The notes beneath the pieces were generated by a model. That model saw only the letters and a program-made list of their open reading frames with translations, made no database searches and was not told the origin of the DNA. The position numbers were made by a program, and so were the translations under genes. From Adineta vaga (taxonomy: Eukaryota > Rotifera), in the NCBI GenBank assembly GCA_021613535.1, contig CP075492.1, positions 1,488,001 through 1,552,000 on the forward strand: 64,000 bases of DNA. The letters are read 5' to 3'. Of the stretch, positions 1-11,933 are shown piece after piece; position 1 is the first letter of the stretch; each line of letters opens with the position of its first letter.

Positions 1-470
1 TATATTCAATCAATTATTATTGTTGATCGAAAATCTTTAATAAAAATTGTGAATAACTATTAGATATTGTTTTATCTATTAAATTACATATTATATGTAA
101 AACATTAAAAATATATTTTGATGACATACAAAAATCTCGTATATCAATAAATATTAATGATAGCTAATTCATTCAATATCATCTTTAATTAAATCTGATG
201 AACATATTTCATTTAATGTATAATTGATTTCAAAAATATCTTTATAATTAATTAAAATATTCATATTCATTATATGGTGAATCTGTTTTAATTTCAGTTT
301 TTATAATAATAATAAAAAATGAATAATAGAAAACGAGAATAATAAATGATAAAATAAAAAGAAAAAAAGAAATTATGATTAAAAAAGTGATGATTATAAA
401 ATATGTGAGTAGTTATTGTTGTTCACTTTTTTCGAGAATCTAAGTAAAAGGATCATCCCATTTATGTATC
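1..470. other. AT-rich intergenic, no gene seen
   Basis: Very AT-rich sequence with A/T runs. I see no open frame with protein-like composition and no recognisable RNA gene. Confidence 0.5.
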
Positions 471-479
471 TATTTGACT

Positions 480-965
480 AATTTCTGATCGTAATGTGAC
501 ATAAAAAACGCAGTCATCATATCAATAACAATAGTAATGCCACTACGCGTTCAAAATTTACCATTGAGAACATCAGTAGCAGTAAGAACGACAGAAGCAA
601 TATAAACACCCATCACAATATCTTCTTTTTGAATAAATCGAACTATTTTTTAGTGTAAATCGAGTATTCGAAGAAAGACCAAATAGAAAAAGTAGATTCA
701 AAGGTAGACATATTGATAATCCTAAAGCTCCTGCAGCAGGCATAACTGATTCAAGAGAATAAGAGATATATTGAAAATTCATGGACATTTCTTTTAGTAA
801 AAGTGATGATAGAAGAGTTGTTGCATGAACATATTCAAGAGTTAACATTGTGAATAAATCAATGAGACTTATCTCATCTAAGAGTTGATAGGATTTCAAT
901 GATAGAATACCAACTTGAAAAGATATTAACGATATTATATTTGATGTTGATTATAAAATAAAATG
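480..965 (-). pseudogene. membrane-protein coding remnant, unidentified
   Basis: On the minus strand a frame running from about 960 to 620 encodes a hydrophobic stretch that includes MPAAGALGLSICLPLNL and FLFGLSSNTRF. Just downstream another frame (about 620-530) reads EDIVMGVYIASVVLTATDVL, which also looks like membrane-protein sequence. The two frames are offset, so this looks like a small coding fragment with a frameshift, or two exons whose junction I cannot place. I do not recognise the family. There is no good start codon context and no other exon in reach. It may also be chance. Confidence 0.25.
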
Positions 966-1289
966 AAAGAAAAATACAAGATTCAGCATATTTAATAAAC
1001 GTATTTGTGTATAAATCTATTCTTTTGAAAGGTTATAACATGGCAAGACAAAATATATTCCAGGAAAATAAAACGAAAGAAAATGCTCTTCTTCTATAGA
1101 AAACTAAGAATATGTTATTTCAATTTCAACGTAAAAATCAGCAAAAATTGTGAATATGATATCGTCAAACTAATATTAACAATTACTACTTTGATTATAT
1201 ATTTCGAATAGTTTTCTGAATGAAAGTGACTATGTGAGTTTCATTGTTTTATATGAATTGCTTATAACAAAACATTTTCGTTGTATTCA

Positions 1290-1892
1290 TCATTAATAAA
1301 ACTCTGTAATACCGCCGATAATTTTATTAATTCCTTCAACAATTAAGACTTTGCCATTTCGTAAAAGAGATATTGTGTGTTGACAATGAACTCCTTTCGT
1401 ATAGAACTAGCACGTGACCAAGTATTCGTTAATGGATCATACAATTCATATTCGGAGAGAAAAGAATAACTCATTGTTCCATCAGTAATAAAAACTTTTC
1501 CATTAGTTAACACAGTTGCTGTATGAGCATACCGAAATATATTTAATTTACCTGTTTGTGTCCATTCTAAATATATAATCTATGAATACATTGTTCACTA
1601 ATGAGTAATGTTTATCTGAAAACTCACTTAGCATTTCTCGTAGAAATCGTGTTTCTTGACTACTACTAAGCTATTCATTTACAAAATGTATACTTCAAAC
1701 AATCGATACAGTTAGATCAAAAAGACGAGTAAATATTACGTATTCCTGCAGTTGTTGTTGTTGTTGTTGAAATTATTAATGTAACTGAGTTTTGCTTTGC
1801 TTTAACTAATGCTAAAATAACACCAACTATAACTATTACTATTGTTAAAAAGAAAATGAATAAAAGTCTCTTCCATTTTCTTTGTCAGCATT
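1290..1892 (-). pseudogene. kelch-repeat membrane protein, broken copy
   Basis: Reading the minus strand, about 1883-1730 encodes RKWKRLLFIFFLTIVIVIVG, a basic then hydrophobic signal-anchor, followed by a tract of seven Thr from a (GTT)n microsatellite at 1751-1769. About 1570-1290 then encodes typical kelch wording: HTATVLTNGKVFITDG, ELYDPLTNTWSRAS and, one frame over, LLRNGKVLIVEG. Bdelloid kelch proteins commonly have this order of cytoplasmic tail, TM, Thr tract and kelch blades. The kelch frame shifts by one base near 1400, only about two blades remain, and no good start is present. I therefore call it a decayed fragment. No partner gene is adjacent. Confidence 0.6.
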
Positions 1893-2935
1893 CATATCTA
1901 AATATGCGAGAGAAATAGAGAATTAATAAGTTGTTTTCTTTTTAATCAATTGAAGTTTTACAATGTTTGTAATAAAATTACTTGATCAATTTGAGACTAC
2001 AATTAGAAATAGAAAAGGTGGAAGAGAGAATTATTTGAGATTTAATTACTAACCATTATATTGTATGAATAAAATAAGAGAAAAAAAATCTTATTTTTCT
2101 ATTAAATAACAAATTGCGAGTTATTATTTTTCTTTCATGAAAAAGATTAGAATAATAGATTAAATTGAAAAAAAGAATTAAACCTAGAACTTTCGGCATT
2201 TCTAATGCCATCAACAAGAGTAATGTATGAAATGATGTTACTTCAGCTGGTGAACGTAGGATGAGAGTGTCGACGAAGTACTAACTTATCAACAGAGAAT
2301 GATGCACCGTCTACGGAGGATGAATAGTTGAGAATTCAAATTTCGAGTAATTATTACACTACTGATTGATTTAGATGGTATCCTTACGCTCAGTCACACT
2401 CTTCTAAACTTTCTTTTCTTTCAACATTAATTATAATAAGAGAAAAGGAAACAAAATTTGTCCTATTTTGTGCATTCAATCGAATAGAAGGACTTGTGTA
2501 AAAAAAAAAGCTACAGTTTAAAACAATAATGTTAAACTGGAAAGTTGAATGTAATTATTCATTGAGAGAGCAATAGGGAAAAGAATTGAATTCTTATTAT
2601 GGACTAATTCATAAGCATGATTTATTATTTTCTTTTCTATTACAAAGAAAAAAAATTAATTAAAAGAAATATTTCTTTTAAAACAAGTAGGTTAATGTTC
2701 CTACGAAAAAATGAACATTTTTTTCTTCTTCTTGTAAAACAATTACTCAAATGGATTCGTGAATGAACATTAAAGTAGAATCTCATATATTTTCCTATGA
2801 GAGAAAAGAAAGAAGAAAAAGAGAATTTTTTTGTAATTAATAATATAAGGAAAAAACATTTTCTTTTTTCTTAATTAAGAATGAAATTTGGATGCTTTTT
2901 AAAAAGCTTTTCTACGGAAGAATATTGACTAAAAA
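1893..2935. other. intergenic, no gene seen
   Basis: AT-rich sequence with poly-A and poly-T runs. I see no supported gene. Confidence 0.4.
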
Positions 2936-2939
2936 TCTG

Positions 2940-3145
2940 TCGAATTCGCCGGAAGTTGTCGGAAGTTACCGGAATCTTGGCAACAGGATTCCGACAAAAA
3001 AGGCATCGGATGTCGGAATAACTAGGATCTTGTCGAAACCTCTGAGAATCTGACACTTTCCGACATCCAGAACCGCATATCGGAATCCTTTTGCCAGGAT
3101 TCCGGCAACTTCCGACGAATTCCTATCGGATCCGACAGGGTGAGT
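2940..3145. repeat. TCCGA/TCGGA-rich low-complexity block
   Basis: A dense run of TCGGA, TCCGA, CCGGAAT and GGATTCCG words in both orientations stands out against the AT-rich surroundings. Similar wording recurs at 59540-59700 and, weakly, at 55915-56040. It looks like a degenerate dispersed repeat with internal inverted symmetry. A small minus-strand ORF across it has no protein-like character. Confidence 0.5.
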
Positions 3146-3492
3146 TCGACCTGGGAATATCCTTTTCGTAAAAACTTCATAATTGTCTAATTTTAGTAGC
3201 GGTGTCAGAGATAGGGATTGTATTGAACTAAAGTCACTCGCAGTAATTTAAGTTTTAACCTCACTTTTATCGCCATTCTCATCTTAAAAGTCAATTTCTG
3301 GTAAAATTACAAAGAACTTAGTTTTTCTCGATTTTTGCACATATTTTAGATAACCATTGACAATTTATAAAAAATAGTTTCAATCAATATTTTCAAAGAC
3401 GAAAATTGTCAATTACTTATTATTGACTATCCCTACAATATAAAGTATGTTTTTTGTTTCTTATTCATATTCGTTTTTTCTGACATAAAATA

Positions 3493-3612
3493 CAAGTAAC
3501 GCTCATCATACCGACTCATTTAACCCTCGACTGTAGAGAACGGGTATTTTTAGCTTGTCCCAATAGTGAGACGAATTGATCTAGTAACTTAATATACGAA
3601 AAAACGATTCAC
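3493..3612 (+). repeat. dispersed repeat R1, copy 1 (diverged)
   Basis: This stretch of about 120 bp shares an ordered series of words with 28201-28326 and 30377-30502: AACGCTC(A/G)TC, CTCGA(C/T)TGT, GGTATTTT, CAATAGTGA, ACGAATT and AAACGATTCA. All three copies lie in the same orientation. It is the most diverged of the three. Confidence 0.6.
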
Positions 3613-4049
3613 ATCTTATTATTGAAATATGTATTAACCTTCGAAAACAAAATAGTAACTTTTGCTTCGTGAAATCGATTACACCCAACACCCAGGTCCC
3701 TACTCCCCAAGATGATGATTTCCAACTAGCATTGACTGATGTTTTTTGACCTTTGACACTGACACAAATTTACAAACAAACTATTTTGTTTCATACGATC
3801 CTTCCGACAGTCGAAGGAATATGAAAGCACAGAGGTGTGGGCACCAAATTTTCTTGCCTCGCGATATCCGGTTCGTGGCGCTCGCTATCCAGACCCGTTC
3901 TCGTAAAACCCGAGAGAATTTTTACCCTAGACTGCAAGAATAAGATCTAGCAACGAGAATTCAATACGATATATCGGATCTGTCGATAACGCGGTAAAAG
4001 GGATCATTTTTTTAGTACAAAGTGATCGCTTGTACTGTGGAACTCACAT
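3613..4049. other. intergenic, no gene seen
   Basis: The short open frame 3746-3943 has no homology I can recognise and sits between degenerate repeats. I treat it as chance. Confidence 0.35.
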
Positions 4050-4245
4050 ATGTTTTTTGAAGAAAAATAAGTGTAAGTTTCAAGCCAAGAGATTTTTAGG
4101 CCCTTCCGCTACGTCTAACCTTTCAGACAGCGCTCAATTAAAGACAAGACCTTATTATTAACAGATTGTTGTTGCAAATGGTCTTTGTGAGTTCCACAAG
4201 TTAGCCACTTAAGAGCTACGCTGAAAGCTTCTTTTACACAAAAAG
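4050..4245 (+). repeat. dispersed repeat R2, copy 1
   Basis: It matches 59720-59990 in order and orientation. Shared words include AATAAGTG then TAAGTTT, an (A)GATTTTTAGGCCC-like word, TTGCAAAT, TGTGAGTTCC and GCTGAAA(A)GCT. The copies are diverged by substitutions and indels, as expected for an old transposon fragment. No coding sequence is evident. Confidence 0.45.
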
Positions 4246-6360
4246 CGAAATAAGTTTCTACAGAAATCGCTATCATATGTGTTTTATTTTGGAAGTGGTA
4301 TGGATCAACTCTTATCTATATTTAAATACAGTTATATTCACATATAGATCTAGTTTAAAACCGAGTGGGTCGACTTTCAATGAATATTCTTTTTTTAGAA
4401 CATTTTCTGCATAATTCATCAATTTGCCACAAAACATGTTAGACAAGTTTTACAATTGATTAAATCCTCTATAATAGAAGCTTCCTGTTTGCAAAGCGTT
4501 TTTCAAAAGTTTTAGCAGTATTTTTTATCGTAAAATAAATGAAAAACAAGGCTTTTCGATAAAAATTTTATTCATTTTCCTAGTATCCAACGTAAAAATC
4601 TCAAAATCATAAAATTCCTGATGACTTTTTTAACACCTAAAACCTCTGTATATTGGATATCTTTATACAGTAACTAGTTTTCGCTAGGAATGAACCTCCC
4701 TATAGTGGACTTTCTCATACAATAATATATGACGAAGATTCATGACAGCCTTATAATATTTATATAAGAAATCTCTATGTGGAATGAAGAATGATTGTCT
4801 GCCTTTTTATTAAACATTCCACGGTGCTCTCCTAGATCTCAGGGAAGATCGACGGGGTACGGGAAGCGTGGGTAAAATTTCACCCAGGTAGTTTCGTGAT
4901 ACCTGAGGTCACTAAATTGCCCATGACACTTGCATATCTACAGAAAAACGTCGATAGGGGATGGGGAACGAAAGATAACTGAACTTCAACCTCATTTCGA
5001 TTAACTCATTTGATGGATCTTTAAAGTATCAATCTATCGTCATGCTTTCGCACTGGTCTGCTTGTCTTACACGGAAGTGAGGGTGATATAGGAGTAAAGT
5101 ACTCACTTCTACACAATATTCGTTGGACTATCGTGCTTCATCGTGGACGTGTGCGTGTTCGCGATAGATGAAACTTTAAGTTGGAGTCTTAGGCTTTTTA
5201 GGTGCGAACTGAAGTGTAGACAGAGTTGGAACGAGATCCATAAGAAAAAAGATGGATTTTGCAGCAGAAACTGTAAGAAATGGGTGGATTTGGAATGCTA
5301 CATAGTATAAGTTGCTCTATCTTAGATATATTTGGTAGGATATGTTGTGGTGATAGACAAATAATTTCAAGCTCAACTCTCTCTGAATCCCTTGTCGTTT
5401 TCTGACATATGGAGTCTTCCGTCGGGTATCTCCGCTAGTATAACTATATTTAATCAAATATTTAGTTTTCGAGAGTAGAGTTGAATGTGAGGAAGAGTAA
5501 CGATACCGAGTATAACGTGCTGTCCTATTCATTAGAAATGTTCAGATCAGCCAAGAAAACATTTATATCCAGTATAATAGAATTGCATTAGAAAATACCC
5601 GACCTCTATACTACAGACACTTTTGAAAAGTTACGACAGTATCCACTATAGCGATACTTCATTGTAATTGCATGACCAGCAGCTGATCGAACGACTATGA
5701 TATCATTCACTGTAGATGAACTAATTTTGATTTTCTTTCAAATATAATGATTCAATTTGAAAAAAGATAAGAAGTAAAGATATTAGGAAGAAATAGACTT
5801 TCGTTGATGCATCGAAATACTGAACTAATCATTCTTCACTATCCCAATATTCGTAAGAAAAGGATATCTATTATAACTTTTCACGGCTTTTCATTCTGCT
5901 CCAAAAATTTCGCGACCCGTTTGAACGCGTGTAAATCTAACCCCGGCGTACAACTCTGTATCAAAAGAAGAAAAATCTCTTACTACTATATTGCTTTGAA
6001 AAATGGAAGAAACAAGCAACTTTTTCATTAATGCTGAAGTATTTATTTCTGATCACAAAAACAAACTGGTAGAATAACATTTACCGATAGCTCATCTCGA
6101 GGCGCCACGAGGATTTCCACTCTGAGGGAGCTCAGCCAATCCAAAAAGATTACGTATTTATCAGTATAATCATGTGAGGAGTTTATTGTTTTCCATATTC
6201 ACCCCTGCCAAACCCCACGGCTCATATATGATCGATTCTTGTCTGAAAACAGAAAAAAAATCTGGATAGTTTCCACTTAATACAGTCGACTTGGATATAT
6301 AATTCTTCTTTACTTACTCGTTGAGACGATTAAATCCGGATAAATAGAGTCTATCTACAG
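4246..6360. other. intergenic, no supported gene
   Basis: About 2.1 kb with only small open frames (5317-5532 minus, 5804-6031 plus) of unconvincing composition. The stretch 4820-5250 is less AT-rich and may be an old transposon remnant. The upstream exon expected for gene A should lie in its 3' part, but I could not place it. Confidence 0.35.
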
Positions 6361-7687
6361 TATAATTTATCGCTTGTTTTTTTGGAAGATTATCAAATCA
6401 GTTCTATTCCATATTTTAGTGGGAAAATTTCGCCGTTTTATTTCACAAATATGGCAAAAGTTTAAGGTGAGTATTCAAGATTTCAATCTATTTCCATCGA
6501 TTCCTCCATCGGAAAATGAACATGAACTTGAAAATCAACGTTTATCAACTCGATTATTTATTTTTCTTCTTATATTTTCATTAACCATTCTTCTTCTTTA
6601 TAATTCATTAATTACTATTACGCAAACTGTGAATATCAAACAACCAACAATGACAAAATATTTACAATTATATTCAACATATTCTCAAACATTAACATGT
6701 TCATGTACAAAAATATCGATTAATTATGAAAAATTTATTCAAATTAATTATACAATTCATCAAATATGTCAGAGTTATTTTGTTACACAACATTGGATTG
6801 ATTATTTATTTGCTTCTCGTGAAAATATATTTCTATATTTAGATGATTTTCGATCGTTTAGCGTTTATACATTTCAAGCAATACGTGCATTTTGTGATTT
6901 AGTTCAACAAACAATCAATAATCGTCTAAATGAATTTTATTCTAATAAATATATAAGTTCAATTCTTATTGCTTCTTCAACATTTAATTTTCAAATTAAA
7001 TCAATAGTTTCATCATTTATATCATCAATAACAAATGAATTTTTATTATCAATTTTAACAATAAGACAAATGATTCAAAGTAACGCTTTACTTTCTGCAC
7101 AATTAACAAATTATCGTCTTATAAAAAATACTGAAACTGTTTATATCAGTTCTGATACAACAGTTTTCGATCATTGTTACTGTGAACGTTCAGCTAAATG
7201 TAGTAAACAATCTCGAATTTATAATTATACAACTCTTTCACCTATTTATTACGTACCAGGTATGCCAATAGGATGTTATATCGTTGAAGCATTATTACAA
7301 TCAAATCTTCGTTGTTTTTATGATCAAATATGTTTAAATCGAGTAATGAACTATTTCTTTTTATCACCATCAATAAATATTACAGTTCTTGATCAATCTT
7401 TATTAATCAACTTTACAGTAAATTCAACATTTGAAAATATTTTGAATCAATTAATGGTTGAAGAATGGAATTCATCGATTTATTATGAGAATTATTATGT
7501 TGAGTGTGAACCATCACAATGTATTTATACTTATCAAACAAGAAATAATGGAATTTATATTATCACAGCAATTATTGGTTTAATGGGTGGATTGATTACA
7601 GTTTTGAAGATAATTTCACCACGAATTATCGATTTTATACGAAGAAATAAACAAGGAATAGGAATAGAAAAAATAGGTAAAATTTGA
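6361..7687 (+). CDS. gene A: two-TM Cys-rich surface protein, bdelloid family (last exon)
   Basis: The reading frame is open from 6344. No ATG opens it, and TCTATCTACAG ending at 6360 looks like a splice acceptor, so an upstream exon supplies the start. Visible parts in order are a basic N-terminal stretch, NLFPSIPP, a TM segment (RLFIFLLIFSLTILLLYN), an ectodomain of about 290 residues with many NxS/T sites and conserved Cys (CSC, CxCx5C, GCYIVEALLQ, CFYDQIC, ECEPSQC), a second TM (YIITAIIGLMGGLITVLKI) and a short basic tail. It is nearly identical to genes B and C except in window V1 (about 6809-6889) and window V2 (about 7091-7272). I recall this family as large in bdelloids and without a known function. 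Location in the plasma membrane is inferred from the two TMs and the glycosylation sites. Confidence 0.85.
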
Positions 7688-9064
7688 AAAAGAATATCTT
7701 CATTCGATTTGACTTTTTATAGATACGTTTCTTTATTGAATAGAATAACAACATAATGGGAAGAAAATAAGATAGACGAAATAGATCAACCCAATCAGTA
7801 AAACTAGCGCCTTTTCATGTCATTGATAATATAGTAGAATATCCTAACAGCTAAAGACTTAAATGATTTATTTAATAGAATAATCGAAAGAGTATAACGA
7901 TAGAAACACTATTTCTACGTATTCATCTTATGATTCGACTTCCTTTGGTTATTGATCGTAAGAACGAACGATTCAATCTGCAGAGAAAAAAATGGTATGA
8001 ACATTAAATAAACTCGTTATATGAGTAAAAATAACGCATGTTAATCAAAAAGAAAGAATTATTATAAAAAAATGACGCTCATCATTAGACCTTTTATTTG
8101 ATAGTGATATGTCTGCGAGTATATTCATTTCCAATACCATTTTCACACGTTTATACGATTGTATTTATTTATCAAATCTTATTTGTCTATTTTCATATTT
8201 AATAGTATTCAATCTGAAGTTCAAAATAAATACAAAGAAGTTTCTATTTATCTACATTGAGTAAATAATTTTAAAAAAAGAAACAAAACTAAGATGATTT
8301 TTATCTACTTATCGTATGCCAAAAGTAATAGCAATGACACTTTTGTGCAACTCACAAAGATTTTTGCGAAGAAAAAGAAGTTCTCTCTTTCTATGTCATT
8401 TGATCGTACTTCAACTAATATAATTATAATAAGATTTCCATAAGATCTGTTTTGTCCGCTTGTGTCACAGTTCTATGAGGGCTGGTGATTATTGTTTTCT
8501 ATAACTTTTAATATGAACAAGATAGATAAATGCAGTTTTTACTGTTGGAACGAGAAGATTGAGATACATCGAATCATATATTGGTACAGAGACGACCTTC
8601 TTAGAGTCTTAGATAAAATCAACATTCTTTAGTTGAGTCTTGCGAATTTTGTAGATCTTCAATTAATTGTTTGAATTTCTATGCGATAATTTAAAAATCC
8701 ACTCTAGAGAACTTATCCGATATGTTTATTCCTAAAACATCAACTGAAAGCGTAACAAAAAAACAGATAATAAAACGCTAAAGTATCTGATTCGATGTGT
8801 CTTCATCACGTCTTTTCAAAGATAAAAGCTACCGCTCTCTATCTTGTGCAAATATAAGTTTTATACATAATTTAATATAATCACATTAGTTGGAATAACT
8901 ATCACCAAATGAAATGGAAAGAGAGAGCTTCTATTTCTTTACGAGCCTGTAGAAAAAGAAAAGATTTTAAAGTCTAATATAAGATGTAAAACTGTCGTTA
9001 TGTTTATAAACAGAAATTATTTATATTAATTAAATTTTCAAAAACGATTTGTCAATTATTTCTA
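7688..9064. other. spacer between genes A and B
   Basis: About 1.4 kb of AT-rich sequence unrelated by eye to the flanks of genes A or C. It should contain the upstream exon and promoter of gene B, which I could not identify. Confidence 0.35.
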
Positions 9065-10351
9065 TTTATTTATAAACCATCAGATAATCGAACAACAAAT
9101 ACATCCAATGGAATACTATACAATTATACAATTACTTTTAACATATTTCCATCCATTCCTCCAACGGAAAATGAACATGAACTTAAAAATCAACGTTTAT
9201 CAACTCGATTATTTATTTTTCTTCTTATATTTTCATTAACCATTCTTCTTCTTTATAATTCATTAATTACTATTACACAAACTGTGAATATCAAACAACC
9301 AACAATGACAAAATATTTACAATTATATTCAACATATTCTCAAACATTAACATGTTCATGTACAAAAATATCAATTAATTATGAAAAGTTTATTCAAATT
9401 AATTATACAATTCATCAAATATGTCAGAGTTATTTTGTTACACAACATTGGATTGATTATTTATCAGCTGTTAAAGAAAGTGTTGGTCCACAATTAGATG
9501 ATTTTCGATCAACAAGTACATTAACATTTCAAGCAATCAGTACATTTTGTGATTTAGTTCAACAAACAATCAATAATCGTCTAAATGAATTTTATTCTAA
9601 TAAATATATAAGTTCAATTCTTATTGCTTCTTCAACATTTAATCTACAAATTAAATCGATAGTTTCATCATTTATATCATCAATAACAAATGAATTTTTA
9701 TTATCAATTTTAACAATAAGACAAATGATTCAAAGTAATGCTTTACTTTCTGGACAATTATCAAATTATTATTTATATACATATTCAAATGATATTTATT
9801 TGTATTCGTATCCAATAATACATGGAAATTGTAGTTGTGCAAGTTCTGCAAAATGTACGATTCAATCAGAAATAACAAATTCTTCTACAGGTGAAGTCTA
9901 TTTTTTCGTACCTGGAATTCGATTAGGTTGTTATATTGTTGAAGCATTATTACAATCAGATCTTCGTTGTTTTTATGATCAAATATGTTTAAATAAAATC
10001 TTATCATATTTTACTTTATCACCATCAATAAATATTACAGTTCTTGATCAATCTTTATTAATCAACTTTACAGTAAATTCAACATTTGAAAATATTTTGA
10101 ATCAATTAATGGTTGAAGAATGGAATTCATCGATTTATTATGAGAATTATTATGTTGAATGTGAACCATCACAATGTATTTATACTTATCAAACAAGAAA
10201 TAATGGAATTTATATCATCACAACAATTATTGGTTTAATTGGTGGATTGATTACAGTTTTGAAGATAATTTCACCACGAATTATCGATTTTATACGAAGA
10301 AATAAACAAGAAATAGGAAGAGAAGAAATACGTAAGATATTTATAAAATAA
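9065..10351 (+). CDS. gene B: two-TM Cys-rich surface protein, paralogue of A and C
   Basis: Similarity to A and C begins at about 9143 (IFPSIPPTENEHEL) and runs to the stop at 10351. The frame stays open upstream to about 8990 without an ATG. A GTG at 9284 lies inside the conserved region and is not a plausible start, so either a 5' exon exists or the copy is 5' truncated. Architecture is as in gene A: TM1, Cys-rich ectodomain with CSC and CxCx5C, then TM2 and a basic tail. Base identity with A is very high in shared blocks, with only three differences seen over roughly 190 bp before V1. V1 (about 9463-9543) and V2 (about 9745-9926) are strongly different. Function is unknown. Confidence 0.8.
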   Translation, partial: FIYKPSDNRTTNTSNGILYNYTITFNIFPSIPPTENEHELKNQRLSTRLFIFLLIFSLTILLLYNSLITITQTVNIKQPTMTKYLQLYSTYSQTLTCSCTKISINYEKFIQINYTIHQICQSYFVTQHWIDYLSAVKESVGPQLDDFRSTSTLTFQAISTFCDLVQQTINNRLNEFYSNKYISSILIASSTFNLQIKSIVSSFISSITNEFLLSILTIRQMIQSNALLSGQLSNYYLYTYSNDIYLYSYPIIHGNCSCASSAKCTIQSEITNSSTGEVYFFVPGIRLGCYIVEALLQSDLRCFYDQICLNKILSYFTLSPSINITVLDQSLLINFTVNSTFENILNQLMVEEWNSSIYYENYYVECEPSQCIYTYQTRNNGIYIITTIIGLIGGLITVLKIISPRIIDFIRRNKQEIGREEIRKIFIK

Positions 10352-11933
10352 GGATAATATGAAAAAAGTGAAATGCGTTTGTCGATGTGTAGTTTAAAGA
10401 GCAATCCGATTAAAGATGTGAATGTATTGCAAAATAGATGACTGTCATTTGATATCCATAAAAATAAAAAATCTGACAGTTAAGTTGTATAATTGATCAT
10501 CCTCTCCATTTTAAGACTTGAATGAGGTTTCTAGTGGTAACTGTAGTGGATAAATCTAAGTTGCACGAAGAGTTTTGAACAGGAAATTTCATCGTGAAAA
10601 ACTGCATTTAACAAATTTTTCGCGACAAAATAGCATAAAATGTAAAGTTGAGTAGGTGTATGATATAATATTGATGAGAATAAAGCGAATGGACGCATGT
10701 AAATTTCTATATAGTATATCTTGGTCTACTTTATAGAGTCGCATGTCTCATTTATCGTGAACGCAATAGACATTGTGTATATGATGCTTATACAATTCAT
10801 TTAAGAAAATAATAATATCTTAAGAATAGCGAAATGAACAGAAACACTTTTTGCTATTTCTAGATCAATAGTGCGTACGAAAGTTTATTAACTAATCTGT
10901 TCGAAACCAAGAGAGAAGACGCAAAGATATAACAGAGCATAGGTAGTTTGAACACAAAACAATATGAGAATACGACAGCAATTCTATCGAGAAGATCCTT
11001 TATAGACTAATAGAGACAAGATAAGAAGGATCAATCGTCTTCTCGTGACTCGTGATTACTAATAACGTTAGAATCTAATATTGTTGAGATTTATAGAAAA
11101 TGTGAAGTCAGTATCACTTCCACTTGAAGAAATATCGGCACCAGAAACTCTTACTGTTTTTGTTCTTTTTGTGCGTCTTTCTCAATTCACTCAGCCTTCG
11201 AGAAGCATTGTGTAGAATGGTAATTCATAGTCGTCAATATAGTTGTAAATAATTGACCTAAACTATCCTAACGGTCGCCCATAAAATAGAATGGAACGCT
11301 TCATTCGCATTCTGCGAACCACCACCATAGTCGATTCTGAGTTACGATTATGTTTTTAATTATTTGAAGTTGTTTGGAGATATTTGCACCATAGATCATT
11401 CCATGACTAATAGAAGGAACGCAAAAGGTGAAATTGCATTCAGATAAAGAACGAGAAAAACACGAAAAATCATGTATGATAGTGCCAACGTATAACATGT
11501 ATTGAAATGATGAATCTTAGGAAAACTCATCATAAGATAGACAAACTATCGTGCATTCGAAAGTGGAGAACTTACTTTATCAAACCGAACATAAATGAAA
11601 AATGCGAACATTTTGACAAAAATCGACTTTTTAGGGTGGAGCTCCTTAAATTCAGTCGAAATGTAAATGAGTCTTCGTCGACGAACGTTGTTTATTTCTT
11701 GTTATCTATTGGATGAATACACTGAAAAACAAAAATACTTTTGTAGAAAATTAAACATTTTCAAATACGCCTTTTTCTGTTCGATCGAATGAAATTTTGA
11801 AAAAATTTCGTAGTTTATAACCAATTGAAAACTATCGATAAGTTTCACGAAAGTACTCTAAATTGGTATTAAATTTTAAAGAAAACAATTTGGATAAAAA
11901 TTACCGTAAAAGTATAGTTCAATGTTTGAATAG
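10352..11933. other. spacer between genes B and C
   Basis: About 1.6 kb with a few short ORFs (11301-11498 minus, 11507-11716 plus) that lack recognisable features. It presumably holds the missing 5' exon of gene C. Confidence 0.35.

Noticed and set aside
3746-3943. 65-codon plus ORF with Arg-rich end
   Set aside because: It lies between degenerate repeats and has no homologous text.
6470-6480. GTGAGT at 6470 as a splice donor in gene A
   Set aside because: The frame reads through it into the NLFPSIPP core just as in gene C, so it is probably not used, although transcripts could show otherwise.
6809-7272. V1/V2 variation as a diversity-generating retroelement
   Set aside because: There is no template repeat, no DGR-type reverse transcriptase and no adenine-only pattern. 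The only RT here is a dead gypsy copy. Gene conversion or selection fits better.
9284-9286. GTG as the start of gene B
   Set aside because: It lies inside the region conserved with A and C, after TM1, so it cannot be the true start.
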